Assembly (NCBI RefSeq): GCF_025630775.1
Contig: NZ_JAOSZE010000057.1
Span: 1-57,023 of the forward strand
DNA: 57,023 bases
Reading direction: 5' to 3'
DNA from: Actinoplanes sp. KI2
Lineage (GTDB): Bacteria; Actinomycetota; Actinomycetes; Mycobacteriales; Micromonosporaceae
Within the stretch, counting starts at the first letter, position 1; the number at the start of each line of letters is the position of its first letter. A program made the translations under genes and the position numbers. Positions 25,875 to 33,635 of this stretch are shown here, in pieces. A model generated the notes under the pieces. That model did no database searches. It worked only from the letters and a program-made list of their open reading frames with translations, and had not been told where the DNA came from.

Positions 25875-26546
25875 ATGACGAGTAGCGGCGGCCAGGACGA
25901 GGCGACGGCCACCGTGCTACTGGTCTTCGGCCGCGGGGTCGTCGCCACACCGGACGGAATTGTCCTTACCGAGGCGGGCACCGCGCGGGTAACGGCCGCG
26001 ATCGGCTACGTCCGGGCGCACACCGCGGCGTACGCGGCCGCCGCCGCGCCGCGGATCGTGTTCACCGGCGGCTGGCCCGAGGCCAGTACCGGGGTGGCGG
26101 CGCCGCCCGCCGGCGCCTACGAGGGTGACCTGATGCTGGGCCTCGCGTACCGGGCCGGGCTGCACCACCACGCACAGTTGCGAGTGGAGAACCGCTCGCG
26201 CAGCACCTTGGAGAACCTGCTGAACACGGTGCGCGACGGACTGCTCGACGGCTACCGGTTCGACGCCCGGCACCCGCTCGGCCTGGTCACCCACCCGTGG
26301 CACGCGCCGCGGGTACGGCTGCTGGCCGGCCGGATCCTGGGTCTGCGCGGACCGGCGCTGCTCGATGTGCCGGCACACGGAGGCGAGCGGCACGACGACC
26401 GGATCGCGCTGCTGGCCGCCCGGCTGGGCTGTCTCGGTACGCGCCGCGGCGAGGTGCTGCTGCGCCGAGAACGCCGCGTGATCACCGCGCTGCGGCTGGC
26501 CCGGCGGATCACCCGCCGCAGCGCCGACGATTCCACCGAGGAGTGA
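25875..26546 (+). CDS. YdcF/SanA-like DUF218 protein
   Basis: 223 residues. The motifs match the DUF218 (YdcF/ElyC/SanA) fold: a first strand TVLLVFGRGV, PRIVFTGG, and the conserved LRVENRSRSTLENLLNT near residue 105-120, then LGLVTHPWHAPRVRLLA. Known relatives affect envelope integrity and vancomycin or cell-wall phenotypes, but the reaction is unknown. No signal peptide or membrane segment is visible, so this member should be cytoplasmic. ATG 25875 is chosen; TTG 25869 is possible. One base separates its stop from the glycosyltransferase start, implying joint translation and perhaps a common cell-envelope role. Confidence 0.8.
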   Translation: MTSSGGQDEATATVLLVFGRGVVATPDGIVLTEAGTARVTAAIGYVRAHTAAYAAAAAPRIVFTGGWPEASTGVAAPPAGAYEGDLMLGLAYRAGLHHHAQLRVENRSRSTLENLLNTVRDGLLDGYRFDARHPLGLVTHPWHAPRVRLLAGRILGLRGPALLDVPAHGGERHDDRIALLAARLGCLGTRRGEVLLRRERRVITALRLARRITRRSADDSTEE

Positions 26547-26547
26547 C

Positions 26548-27279
26548 GTGCGCAACGCCCTGTCCGAGACGGTCGTCCTGCTTCCGGTGTACCGGCCGGG
26601 ACCGCAACTGCCCGCCCTGGTCGGCGACCTGCTGAGCGACGGCTGGGCCGGGATCGTGGTCGTGGACGACGGCGGCGGCGCGGAAGCCGCCGCGCACCTG
26701 GCGCGAGTCCGCGCCGCCGGATGCACGGTGCTGCACCACCGCCGCAATCTGGGCAAGGGCAGCGCCCTCAAGACCGGGCTGCGTCATGCCGCGTCGGCCT
26801 ATCCCGGCCGCGCCGTCGTCTGCGCGGACGCGGACGGCCAGCACCGGGCCGAGGACATCCGCCGGGTGGTCACCCGCGGCGCACCCGGGCAGATGGTGCT
26901 CGGCGTGCGCCGCGTTGACCGGATGCCGTTACGCAGCCGCGTGGGCAACACCGTCACCCGCGTGCTGTTCCGGGCCGTCACCGGTCGCCGGGTCGCCGAC
27001 ACCCAGACCGGCCTGCGGGTGTTTCCCGGCCCGCTGCTCGGCCGGCTCGGCGCCGTGCCGGGCGCGCACTTCGACTACGAGATGAACGTGCTGCTCGAGG
27101 CCGCCCGTACCGGGCTGCGCATCGACCAGGTGGAGATCCCGACCCGCTACCTGGACGGCAACGCCGCGTCGAACTTCTCCGGCATCACCGATTCGGTACG
27201 GGTCTACCGGGCGCTGCTGCGGCACGCGCTCACGACGCCGTGGTCGTCGTTCCGGCTCCGCGGCCGCCCAGACTGCTAG
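26548..27279 (+). CDS. family 2 glycosyltransferase (polyprenyl-phosphate sugar synthase-like)
   Basis: 243 residues of GT-A fold without membrane helices. Seen: VVLLPVYRPGPQL, VVVDDGGG, RRNLGKGSALKTGLRHA, ADADGQHRAEDI (the DxD metal site), RSRVGNTVTRVLFRAVTG and DTQTGLRVFP, all as in dolichyl/polyprenyl-phosphate mannose or glucose synthases. The expected reaction is transfer of a hexose from a nucleotide sugar to polyprenyl phosphate at the inner membrane face. GTG 26548 follows the DUF218 stop by one base. Its TAG stop shares the CTAG palindrome with the stop of the convergent hemerythrin gene. Confidence 0.87.
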   Translation: MRNALSETVVLLPVYRPGPQLPALVGDLLSDGWAGIVVVDDGGGAEAAAHLARVRAAGCTVLHHRRNLGKGSALKTGLRHAASAYPGRAVVCADADGQHRAEDIRRVVTRGAPGQMVLGVRRVDRMPLRSRVGNTVTRVLFRAVTGRRVADTQTGLRVFPGPLLGRLGAVPGAHFDYEMNVLLEAARTGLRIDQVEIPTRYLDGNAASNFSGITDSVRVYRALLRHALTTPWSSFRLRGRPDC

Positions 27280-27776
27280 GCGATGACCGCGTCGACGGCC
27301 TTTTTCAGCGCCGACGGTTGCGACGGGCTGCGCGGCGCCTTCTCCCGCATCTGCTGCATCCGCCCGCCGAGCTCCTGTAGCTGCTTGCGGCCCAGACCGT
27401 CGCGCACCCGGGGAAACCAGTCCTGCTCCTCCTCCTCGATGTGGTGCGAGACGTTCTCGATGAGCACGGTCGTCTTGGCGTCGAACCGCTCGTCCCCCGC
27501 GTCCATCGCGGCCAGCTCCGCGCACAGGACGTCGGCGACGTGGTGCTCTTCGTACGACTCCAGCACATCGTCCTCGAGATCGGGCAGCAGTCGCCGGACC
27601 TCGGGATACATGACCTCGTTCTCCAGGTACGTGTGCACCGTCAATTCCTCGATGATCTCCTTGACCACCCGTCCCTTCGCCGCCTGGGCGTTCTCACCGG
27701 CGCTCTGGAACTCACGAAACAGTTTCTTGATCTTCTTGTGATCGTCCTTGAGGATGACAATGGCGTCGGTCGACAT
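27276..27776 (-). CDS. hemerythrin-like HHE cation-binding protein
   Basis: 166 residues forming a four-helix bundle. Metal ligands are visible: DDHKKIKKLF, HTYLENEVMYPEV, YEEHHVADVL and HHIEEEEQDWFP. These bind a diiron centre that senses or stores oxygen, NO or peroxide. The start is ATG 27776, which has GGAGGAAAT just upstream; an in-frame extension to 27863 runs through the hairpin of the upstream gene and is rejected. The C-terminus is Pro/Ser/Lys-rich. It is convergent with the glycosyltransferase, with overlapping stop codons. Confidence 0.9.
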   Translation of the reverse strand: MSTDAIVILKDDHKKIKKLFREFQSAGENAQAAKGRVVKEIIEELTVHTYLENEVMYPEVRRLLPDLEDDVLESYEEHHVADVLCAELAAMDAGDERFDAKTTVLIENVSHHIEEEEQDWFPRVRDGLGRKQLQELGGRMQQMREKAPRSPSQPSALKKAVDAVIA

Positions 27777-27848
27777 GATTTCCTCCAGCGAGATAGACAG
27801 GTCACCGCTCGCCGTCCTGGACGGGCCGACAACTTCGTCCCGCATCAG

Positions 27849-27881
27849 AAGGGCTGAGACCACATCGTCGTCTCAGCCCTT
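27849..27881 (-). terminator. perfect 12-bp hairpin
   Basis: AAGGGCTGAGAC pairs exactly with GTCTCAGCCCTT around a nine-base loop. It lies 75 bases after the CsbD stop and just before the hemerythrin gene, so it probably ends the CsbD transcript. Confidence 0.75.
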
Positions 27882-27955
27882 CCCATGCTCATCCGCATCG
27901 CTTTGCGCGAAGCAAGCGTTCACTCGCCCTTGCAACAGCGAGCCGAACCCGACGG

Positions 27956-28129
27956 TCAGGACTTGAACGCGTCCTTGACGTTCTCCCCGGCCTGCTTGAG
28001 CTTCGAGCTGCTCTGATCGGCTTTGCCCTCAGCCTCCAGCCGCTCGTCGTCGGTGGCCTTGCCGACGCCCTCCTTGACCTTGCCGCCCACTTCCTCGGCC
28101 TTGTTGTCAACCTTGTCGTCGAACGCCAT
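27956..28129 (-). CDS. CsbD-family stress protein
   Basis: 57 residues, a short, charged, Gly-punctuated helical protein (DKVDNKAEEVGGKVKEGVGKAT, EAEGKADQSSSKLKQAGENVKDAF), the standard CsbD layout. CsbD proteins accumulate under general or osmotic stress (sigma-B controlled in Bacillus); the mechanism is not known. The start is ATG 28129 with a GGAGG upstream; a longer in-frame form to 28240 is not family-like. It is divergent to the YihY/BrkB gene across about 210 bases with no other gene. Confidence 0.88.
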   Translation of the reverse strand: MAFDDKVDNKAEEVGGKVKEGVGKATDDERLEAEGKADQSSSKLKQAGENVKDAFKS

Positions 28130-28343
28130 CACGGCCTCCACTTCATCGCCAGCCAACACCATCGCGATACCCGATCCAGGGCGCCGCAATCCCCGGCAAG
28201 CCACCGACAGCCGGCCACCACGCTCCGGGCCGCTGCTCAAACGCCTTGATCACTCGCAACCGGCGCCGCGGTGCAGGAAGTCGTGGTCGGGGCGTCCCCG
28301 GCCCTCCCGGCATGGCATGGTGACGGCTGGGTAGAGGGAACGC

Positions 28344-29207
28344 ATGCGCTACCGGGCGACGGCCCTACGCCGGTTCGTGGCCGGACCGCTTCACGGCCGG
28401 GACCTGGCCTTGCACGCCGCCGCCGTGACTTTCTACGGCGGCATCGCGGTCGTGCCGGTCGCGTTGCTCGCGATCTGGCTGACCGGTCTCGCGGTGGGTG
28501 CCGACCGGGTTCGGCGGCTCATCGGGCACACGGTCGCGGCGCTGCCCGACGAGATCGGGGCGCCGCGGGCGCTCTCCGCGCTGGTTGACGCGGGCCTTCA
28601 TCTGACCCCGATGCTGGCCTTGGCCAGTCTGCTGCCCGCCACGCTCTACGGCGAGGGCCTGCGCCGCGCGTTCGTCTCGCTGCGGAAACCCGGCGAGCCG
28701 CTGGTCGGCTGGCGCGGCCGCCTGCTCTGGCTGCCGCTGCTGGCCGCGACCCCGGCCCTGCTGCTGGCCATGTTGCTGGCCCTACCGGTGACGAGCGGGC
28801 TGTGGTCGCGCGGTGGCTGGTATGCCGTAGCCGGGGTGACGTTGTCCTTCCTCGCCGCCTGGCTCGTGCTGACTCCCGTGGTGATCTGGGTATACCGCGG
28901 CATCGGGCCCGATCGGCCGCGGTGGCTCCCGACCGTGCTGGTGGGCTCGTTCACCGCGGCGAACCTCTCCGGATTCCTGCACGGTTTCGTCCTGTTCTGC
29001 GCGCTGCCGCTGGACCTCGGCGTACCGTTCGGCGGGTTCACCGGCATCGGCGCCGTGGTGGCGGTCGCCCTGTGGCTGTACGTCTTCCACGTGATCGTGC
29101 TCGCGGGCTACGCGGGAACGCAGAGCGCGGATGCCTACCAGCGCGCAAGACGAGAACGGGTTCCGGCGGCTCCGTCGCGGTCGCCCCAGTCCGCTGACTC
29201 GCACTGA
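28344..29207 (+). CDS. YihY/BrkB-family inner-membrane protein
   Basis: 287 residues with about six hydrophobic segments (AAAVTFYGGIAVVPVALLAIWLTG, LALASLLPATLYGEG, LLWLPLLAATPALLLAMLLAL, YAVAGVTLSFLAAWLVL, SGFLHGFVLFCALPL, GAVVAVALWLYVFHVIVLAGY). The opening LHAAAVTFYGGIAVVP matches the A-x-x-x-x-F-Y-x-x-x-x-x-P motif of the family. It is annotated elsewhere as virulence factor BrkB or ribonuclease BN, the latter name being historical. Function unknown, possibly transport or envelope homeostasis. ATG 28344 is the first good start. Monocistronic. Confidence 0.85.
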   Translation: MRYRATALRRFVAGPLHGRDLALHAAAVTFYGGIAVVPVALLAIWLTGLAVGADRVRRLIGHTVAALPDEIGAPRALSALVDAGLHLTPMLALASLLPATLYGEGLRRAFVSLRKPGEPLVGWRGRLLWLPLLAATPALLLAMLLALPVTSGLWSRGGWYAVAGVTLSFLAAWLVLTPVVIWVYRGIGPDRPRWLPTVLVGSFTAANLSGFLHGFVLFCALPLDLGVPFGGFTGIGAVVAVALWLYVFHVIVLAGYAGTQSADAYQRARRERVPAAPSRSPQSADSH

Positions 29208-29300
29208 TGCTCAGCCGGCATGTCGCCAGACTAACGACAATTATTGCCATAGCACATTATATCCGTTATCGTCGAAATGAAAGATATGCGGAGGCTGGCC

Positions 29301-29690
29301 ATGGCCAAGATCGCAGCGGCTGACGACGACGTCGAGATTCAAGAACTCGTGAAACGAGTGCTCGCGAGGGCGGGTCACGATGTCTCGACGCATGACGACG
29401 GCGCGGCCCTGGTCGAGGAGGCTTGCGCTCACCACCCCGATGCCGTGGTCACCGACAACGAGATGCCGGTCATGACCGGGCTCGAAGCGACAAAGGCGCT
29501 GCACGACGATCCCGACACCGCCGACATTCCCGTGGTACTCGCGTCCGGTTCGCTACCCGCTGCCGCCGCGGCCGAGGTCCTGCGCGACGGTGATCAAGTG
29601 GTGCCCAAGCCGTTCACCTCGGCCGAGCTGACCGCCGGCGTCGACGCGGCACTCGACTCGACACAGGCTGCTGATCAGACACCGTCATGA
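29301..29690 (+). CDS. stand-alone response-regulator receiver domain
   Basis: 129 residues, one CheY-like domain with no output domain. Seen: acidic pair ADDDVEI, the phosphorylation Asp in DAVVTDNEMPVMTG, the Ser/Thr switch in VVLASGS, and the Lys in VVPKPFTSAEL. It probably relays phosphate or acts by protein contact. ATG 29301 follows GGAGG; the longer start at 29277 has none. The 60 bases upstream are unusually A/T-rich and likely contain the promoter. No histidine kinase is encoded nearby. Confidence 0.88.
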   Translation: MAKIAAADDDVEIQELVKRVLARAGHDVSTHDDGAALVEEACAHHPDAVVTDNEMPVMTGLEATKALHDDPDTADIPVVLASGSLPAAAAAEVLRDGDQVVPKPFTSAELTAGVDAALDSTQAADQTPS

Positions 29691-29833
29691 TCGCGAACTG
29701 GCCCGTCCCCCGCCCCGTGGGCCGGCCTCGCCGGTGAGCTCAGCGCGGGCGTAAGCGCAGGTCAGTGGCCCATGATCGTTCCTTCGCCGGGAAATTGTCA
29801 GCGTCGTGATGTCGCGTCAGTAACGATGGAACG

Positions 29834-30412
29834 ATGGGCAGATCGAAGGTACGGGCAAGAGCACTGGTGGATTTTCGGCTCGATCGGGCCCTGCGCGAGC
29901 GCCGGCTGGTACGACTGCGGCGCGGGATCGCTCGGGCGGACACGCTCGATGGGTATGTCGTGATGCTCGCTGACTCGTGGCTGTTGATGGCCGTCGTGGA
30001 CGACGGGATCCGGCTCAACGGCTTCGCGGCGCTGCGGTCCGCCGACGTCGTTGCCGTCAAGTCGCGTCCGACGGGCGGCTTCGTCGGCAAGGCGCTTGCC
30101 CTACAAGGCACCTGGCCACCCACCGCGCCACCAAACGTGGATCTGACTGAGATTCGAAAGCTCGTCGCGTCGGTGGCCGAGCACTTCTCGTTGATTACCC
30201 TGCACCTGGAGAGGTCCACCCCGGATGCGTGTTTCATCGGCCGTCTCGTCGGCATTCGCAAGCGCGCCATCGGAATCCGGGAGGTAAGCCCGCAGGCGAC
30301 CTGGGATCCTCGACCCACGAAGTGGCGACTACGGAAGATCACCAGGATCGACTTCGGGGGCGCGTACGAGAACGCCTTGTACGCCGTGGCCGGCGATCCG
30401 CCGCCGTGCTGA
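29834..30412 (+). CDS. hypothetical protein
   Basis: 192 residues, family not recognised. No signal peptide, membrane helix or known motif is seen. Alternating hydrophobic strands (YVVMLADSWLLMAVVDD, GFAALRSADVVAV, HFSLITLHLE, CFIGRLVGIRKRAIGIREV) suggest a beta-rich, SH3- or Sm-like fold, perhaps duplicated, with a final WRLRKITRIDFGGAYENALYAVAG. The start is ATG 29834. The stretch around this gene is slightly less G/C-rich than its neighbours. It is convergent with the fucose operon regulator. Confidence 0.65.
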   Translation: MGRSKVRARALVDFRLDRALRERRLVRLRRGIARADTLDGYVVMLADSWLLMAVVDDGIRLNGFAALRSADVVAVKSRPTGGFVGKALALQGTWPPTAPPNVDLTEIRKLVASVAEHFSLITLHLERSTPDACFIGRLVGIRKRAIGIREVSPQATWDPRPTKWRLRKITRIDFGGAYENALYAVAGDPPPC

Positions 30413-30456
30413 CGGATGGCTGACCGGGAGACAACCCTTAGCCCACGGTAGCGCTC

Positions 30457-31191
30457 TCAGCCCTCCGCGCGAGGCCCGAGCGGGTCGGCGGGTGACGCGG
30501 ATCCGTTGGCTCCCAGGTGTGCCCGTAGCCAGCCCTCGGTGTTGCTGACGTGCAGAAGTGCCGCCGCCTGGGCGAGCGGGCCGTCGCGGGCGACCAGTGC
30601 CTGGTAGATCGCCTCGTGCTCGGCGAGGGTGCGCCCGGCGGCGTCGGTGTCGATGAGCCCGCGCCAGATGCGGGCGCGCAGGGTCCGGCCGGAGATCCCG
30701 TCCAGCAGAGTGACCAGGGTGTCGTTGCCGGTGGCCGCGATGACGGCACGGTGGAACGCGGCGTCGTGCTGGTTGAGCAACTCGACGTCGTCGCGGGCCT
30801 CGGTCATCGCGTCGAGATGCCGTTTGACGTCGGCCAGGCCGGACTCGGCGATCCGAGTGGCGGCCAGCGCCGCCGCCACCGGCTCGAACAGGCGCCGCAC
30901 CTCCATCAGGTCGAACAGCGCCCCGGTGTCACCCTGTAACAGCTCGACCGCGCCGGTGAGGCCGCCGAGCAGCAGGTCGGGCTGGAGGCTGGTGACGTAG
31001 GTGCCGTCGCCGCGGCGGATCTCGAGGACGCGTGCCACCACGAGGACCTTGACGGCCTCGCGCATGAGGTTGCGGGACAGGCCGAGCTGGGTGGCCAACT
31101 GCTGCTCGGGCGGAAGTTTGGAGCCGGGAGCCAGGTCACCGGACTGGATGAGCTCCCGGATGCGGGCGATGGCCCGGTCGGTCAACGACAT
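30457..31191 (-). CDS. GntR-family (FadR/FCD subgroup) regulator of the fucose operon
   Basis: 244 residues. An N-terminal winged HTH (LIQSGDLAPGSKLPPEQQLATQLGLSRNLMREAVKVL, RRGDGTYVTS) precedes an all-helical FCD ligand domain (LMEVRRLFEPVAAALAA, HDAAFHRAVIAATGN, EHEAIYQAL). Proteins of this kind sense sugar acids, so L-fuconate or a downstream intermediate is a likely effector. GGAGGGGG sits just before ATG 31191; the longer in-frame start at 31218 is less likely. It is the last gene of a five-gene minus-strand operon, 47 bases after the dehydratase. Confidence 0.87.
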   Translation of the reverse strand: MSLTDRAIARIRELIQSGDLAPGSKLPPEQQLATQLGLSRNLMREAVKVLVVARVLEIRRGDGTYVTSLQPDLLLGGLTGAVELLQGDTGALFDLMEVRRLFEPVAAALAATRIAESGLADVKRHLDAMTEARDDVELLNQHDAAFHRAVIAATGNDTLVTLLDGISGRTLRARIWRGLIDTDAAGRTLAEHEAIYQALVARDGPLAQAAALLHVSNTEGWLRAHLGANGSASPADPLGPRAEG

Positions 31192-31238
31192 GACGCACCC
31201 CCTCCGGCCCGCCCGCACCGCGCGGACCAGCCACGATA

Positions 31239-32552
31239 TCAGCCCCGTGCGGCCCAGGCCGGTCCATCGGGATAGGCGTACTCGGCGAGGGAGGCCGGAC
31301 GCATCTGTGCGCTCAGCCCGGGGAGGGTGGGTGCGGCGTACCGGCCGTCGCGGATGCGTACCGGATCAACGAAGTGTTCGTGGAGGTGGTCGACGTACTC
31401 GATGACGCGGTCCTGGAGCGTGGCGGAGACGGCGACGTAGTCGAACATCGCGAGGTGCTGGACCATCTCGCACAGGCCGACACCGCCCGCGTGCGGGCAG
31501 ACCGGCACCCCGAACTTCGCGGCGAGCAGCAGGATCGCGATGTTCTCGTTGATGCCGCCGACCCGCGCCGCGTCGATCTGGACTATGTCCACCGCGTGGG
31601 TCTGCAGCAACTGCTTGAACACCACCCGGTTGGCGACGTGCTCGCCGGTGGCAACCTTGATCGGCTGTACGGCACGGCGGATGGCGGCGTGCCCCATGAT
31701 GTCATCGGGTGAGGTCGGTTCCTCGATCCAGTACGGGTGGTACGAGGCCAGCTGCCGCATCCAGTCGATGGCCGGTTGCACGTCCCAGCGCTGATTGGCG
31801 TCGACGGCGATGCGGACGTCATCACCGACCGCGGCCCGGGCGGTCTTCATTCGCCGCACGTCGTCCTCCAGGGCCGCCCCGACCTTCAGTTTGATCTGCG
31901 TGAAGCCCTCGGCGACGGCTACCCGCGCCAGCCGGGTGAGTTTCTCGTCCGAGTAGCCGAGCCAGCCCGGCGACGTCGTGTAGGCCGGGTAGCCGCGCGC
32001 CAGCAGCAGCTCGATCCGTTCCTGCCGCCCGGGTTGCGCGCGGCGCAGGATGTCGAGGGCATCGTCGGCGCTGAGCGCGTCGCTCAGCCAACGGAAGTCG
32101 ACCTGGCCGACCAGTTCCTCGGGCGACATCTCGCCGAGGAACCGCCAGACCGGTTTGCCGGCCCGTTTGGCGGCCAGATCCCACGCGGCGTTGACGACCG
32201 CGCCGGTAGCCATGTGGATGACCCCCTTCTCCGGGCCGAGCCAGCGCAGTTGCGGATCGTGAACCAGCGATCGGGCGAAGCCGCCCAGATCGGCGCACAC
32301 CTCCGCCACCGCGCGCCCGACCACGTACGGGGTGAGCGCGGCGATGGCGTTGGCTTGCACGTCGTTGCCGCGGCCGGTCGTGAATGCCAGGGCGTGACCT
32401 TCGAGACCGTCCGGCGCGTCCGTGCGGAGCACCACGTACGCGGCCGAGTAGTCCGGCTCCGGGTTCATCGCGTCCGAACCGTCGAGGTGCTCGGAGGTCG
32501 GGAACCGCACGTCGTGAACGTCCAGCGCGATGATGCGCGAGGAATCAGGCAT
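31239..32552 (-). CDS. fucD: L-fuconate dehydratase (enolase superfamily)
   Basis: 437 residues, the usual size. It dehydrates L-fuconate to 2-keto-3-deoxy-L-fuconate in the non-phosphorylated fucose pathway. The N-terminal capping domain begins ALDVHDVRFPTSEHLDGSDAMN, a family hallmark. The barrel shows YTTSPGWLGYSDEKL, the Lys pair in IKLKVG, metal ligands in IAVDAN, IEEPTSPDD and ATGEH, and CPHAGGVGLCEMVQH near the C-terminus. The start is ATG 32552. It lies 39 bases downstream of the ABC permease and next to a secreted alpha-L-fucosidase, which supports the assignment. Fucose dehydrogenase, lactonase and aldolase steps are not in the window. Confidence 0.9.
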   Translation of the reverse strand: MPDSSRIIALDVHDVRFPTSEHLDGSDAMNPEPDYSAAYVVLRTDAPDGLEGHALAFTTGRGNDVQANAIAALTPYVVGRAVAEVCADLGGFARSLVHDPQLRWLGPEKGVIHMATGAVVNAAWDLAAKRAGKPVWRFLGEMSPEELVGQVDFRWLSDALSADDALDILRRAQPGRQERIELLLARGYPAYTTSPGWLGYSDEKLTRLARVAVAEGFTQIKLKVGAALEDDVRRMKTARAAVGDDVRIAVDANQRWDVQPAIDWMRQLASYHPYWIEEPTSPDDIMGHAAIRRAVQPIKVATGEHVANRVVFKQLLQTHAVDIVQIDAARVGGINENIAILLLAAKFGVPVCPHAGGVGLCEMVQHLAMFDYVAVSATLQDRVIEYVDHLHEHFVDPVRIRDGRYAAPTLPGLSAQMRPASLAEYAYPDGPAWAARG

Positions 32553-32591
32553 GGTGAGAACTCCCGTGAGGTGCGACGCGACCACGTCTTT

Positions 32592-33635
32592 TCAGTCCTG
32601 GACCTTGCCGCTGGTGATGCGCGAGACGATCAGGGCGGCGAGGATGATCAGCCCGTTGAGGGCACCGATCCACTGTGCGGGCACGCCGGCCAGGGTGAGC
32701 ACGTTCTGGATCATGAACAGAAGCAGGATGCCGGTGAACGCGCCGAAAACGGTGCCCTTGCCACCGTTGAGGCTGATGCCGCCGATGACGGCCGCCGCGA
32801 AGACGGTGAAGATGTAGCCGCTGCCCTGCGCCGAGGCCACCGACGCGAGCCTTCCCGACAGCAGGAGCCCGGCCAAGGCGGCGAGCACGCTGCCGGTGAC
32901 GATGACGATCCAGAGCACGCGGTCGGTGCGGATGCCGGCCGCCTTGGCGGCGTCGACATTGCCGCCGATCGCGTAGAGCGACCGGCCGAAGCTGGTCCAG
33001 CCGAGCACGACGATGGCTACCGCGAACAGCGTCAGGCAGATCCAGATCGAAGCCGGCACACCGAACCATTCGGCCGTGCCGAGATAGAGCATCGACGGTG
33101 GCAGGTGGAAGAAGGTCTGGCCGCCGGAGATGCCGGTCAGCGCGCCGCGCAGGACGATGAGCATGCCGAGGGTGACGATGAACCCGTTCAACCCGAAGCG
33201 GATGATGAGAACCGCGTTGATCGCGCCGACGAGCGCGCCCACCGCCAGGGTGATCGGGATCGCCCATCCCCCGCTCAGCAGGCCCAGCCCGTGTCCGGCC
33301 CCGACCGGCACCACGAGCCAGGCCGCGACCCCGGGGGCCAGGCCCATGGTGGACTCCAGCGACAGGTCCATCTTCTTGACGATCAGGATCATCGTCTCGG
33401 CCAGCACCAGCAGGGCGATCTCGGACATCGTCTGCAGGACGTTGAGCAGGTTGTCCGGCTGCAGGAACACCGGGCTGACGATCTGCCCGACGACGGCGAT
33501 GATCAGGATCGCCGGGATCAGTGCGAGGTCGCGTAGCCGGGCGATCGGGACCCGGCCGCCGATCAGGCCGGGCCGCCGGCCGGCCGGGGCCGTCTCGTCC
33601 GAGGCGGAGGTGCCCGCGAGGGCGGTGTCAGGCAT
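32592..33635 (-). CDS. sugar ABC transporter permease (RbsC-like)
   Basis: 347 residues with about nine or ten membrane segments and the branched-sugar permease signature (FGLNGFIVTLGMLIVLRGAL, GGNVDAAKAAGIRTDRV, FAAAVIGGISLNGGKGTVFGAF). It forms the membrane channel of a CUT2-type importer with the ATPase and binding protein. The first 25 residues are Pro/Ala-rich and cytoplasmic. ATG 33635 overlaps the ATPase gene by eight bases, so translation is coupled. By context the substrate should be L-fucose or a fucosylated product released by the divergent GH95 enzyme; this is inference. Confidence 0.92.
   Translation of the reverse strand: MPDTALAGTSASDETAPAGRRPGLIGGRVPIARLRDLALIPAILIIAVVGQIVSPVFLQPDNLLNVLQTMSEIALLVLAETMILIVKKMDLSLESTMGLAPGVAAWLVVPVGAGHGLGLLSGGWAIPITLAVGALVGAINAVLIIRFGLNGFIVTLGMLIVLRGALTGISGGQTFFHLPPSMLYLGTAEWFGVPASIWICLTLFAVAIVVLGWTSFGRSLYAIGGNVDAAKAAGIRTDRVLWIVIVTGSVLAALAGLLLSGRLASVASAQGSGYIFTVFAAAVIGGISLNGGKGTVFGAFTGILLLFMIQNVLTLAGVPAQWIGALNGLIILAALIVSRITSGKVQD

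Noticed and set aside
27276..27863. Longer hemerythrin start at 27863
   Set aside because: The extension runs through the upstream hairpin and is not family-like; ATG 27776 has a strong ribosome site.
31737..33536. 599-codon plus-strand ORF across the dehydratase and permease genes
   Set aside because: Antisense shadow; the minus-strand genes have complete family motifs.
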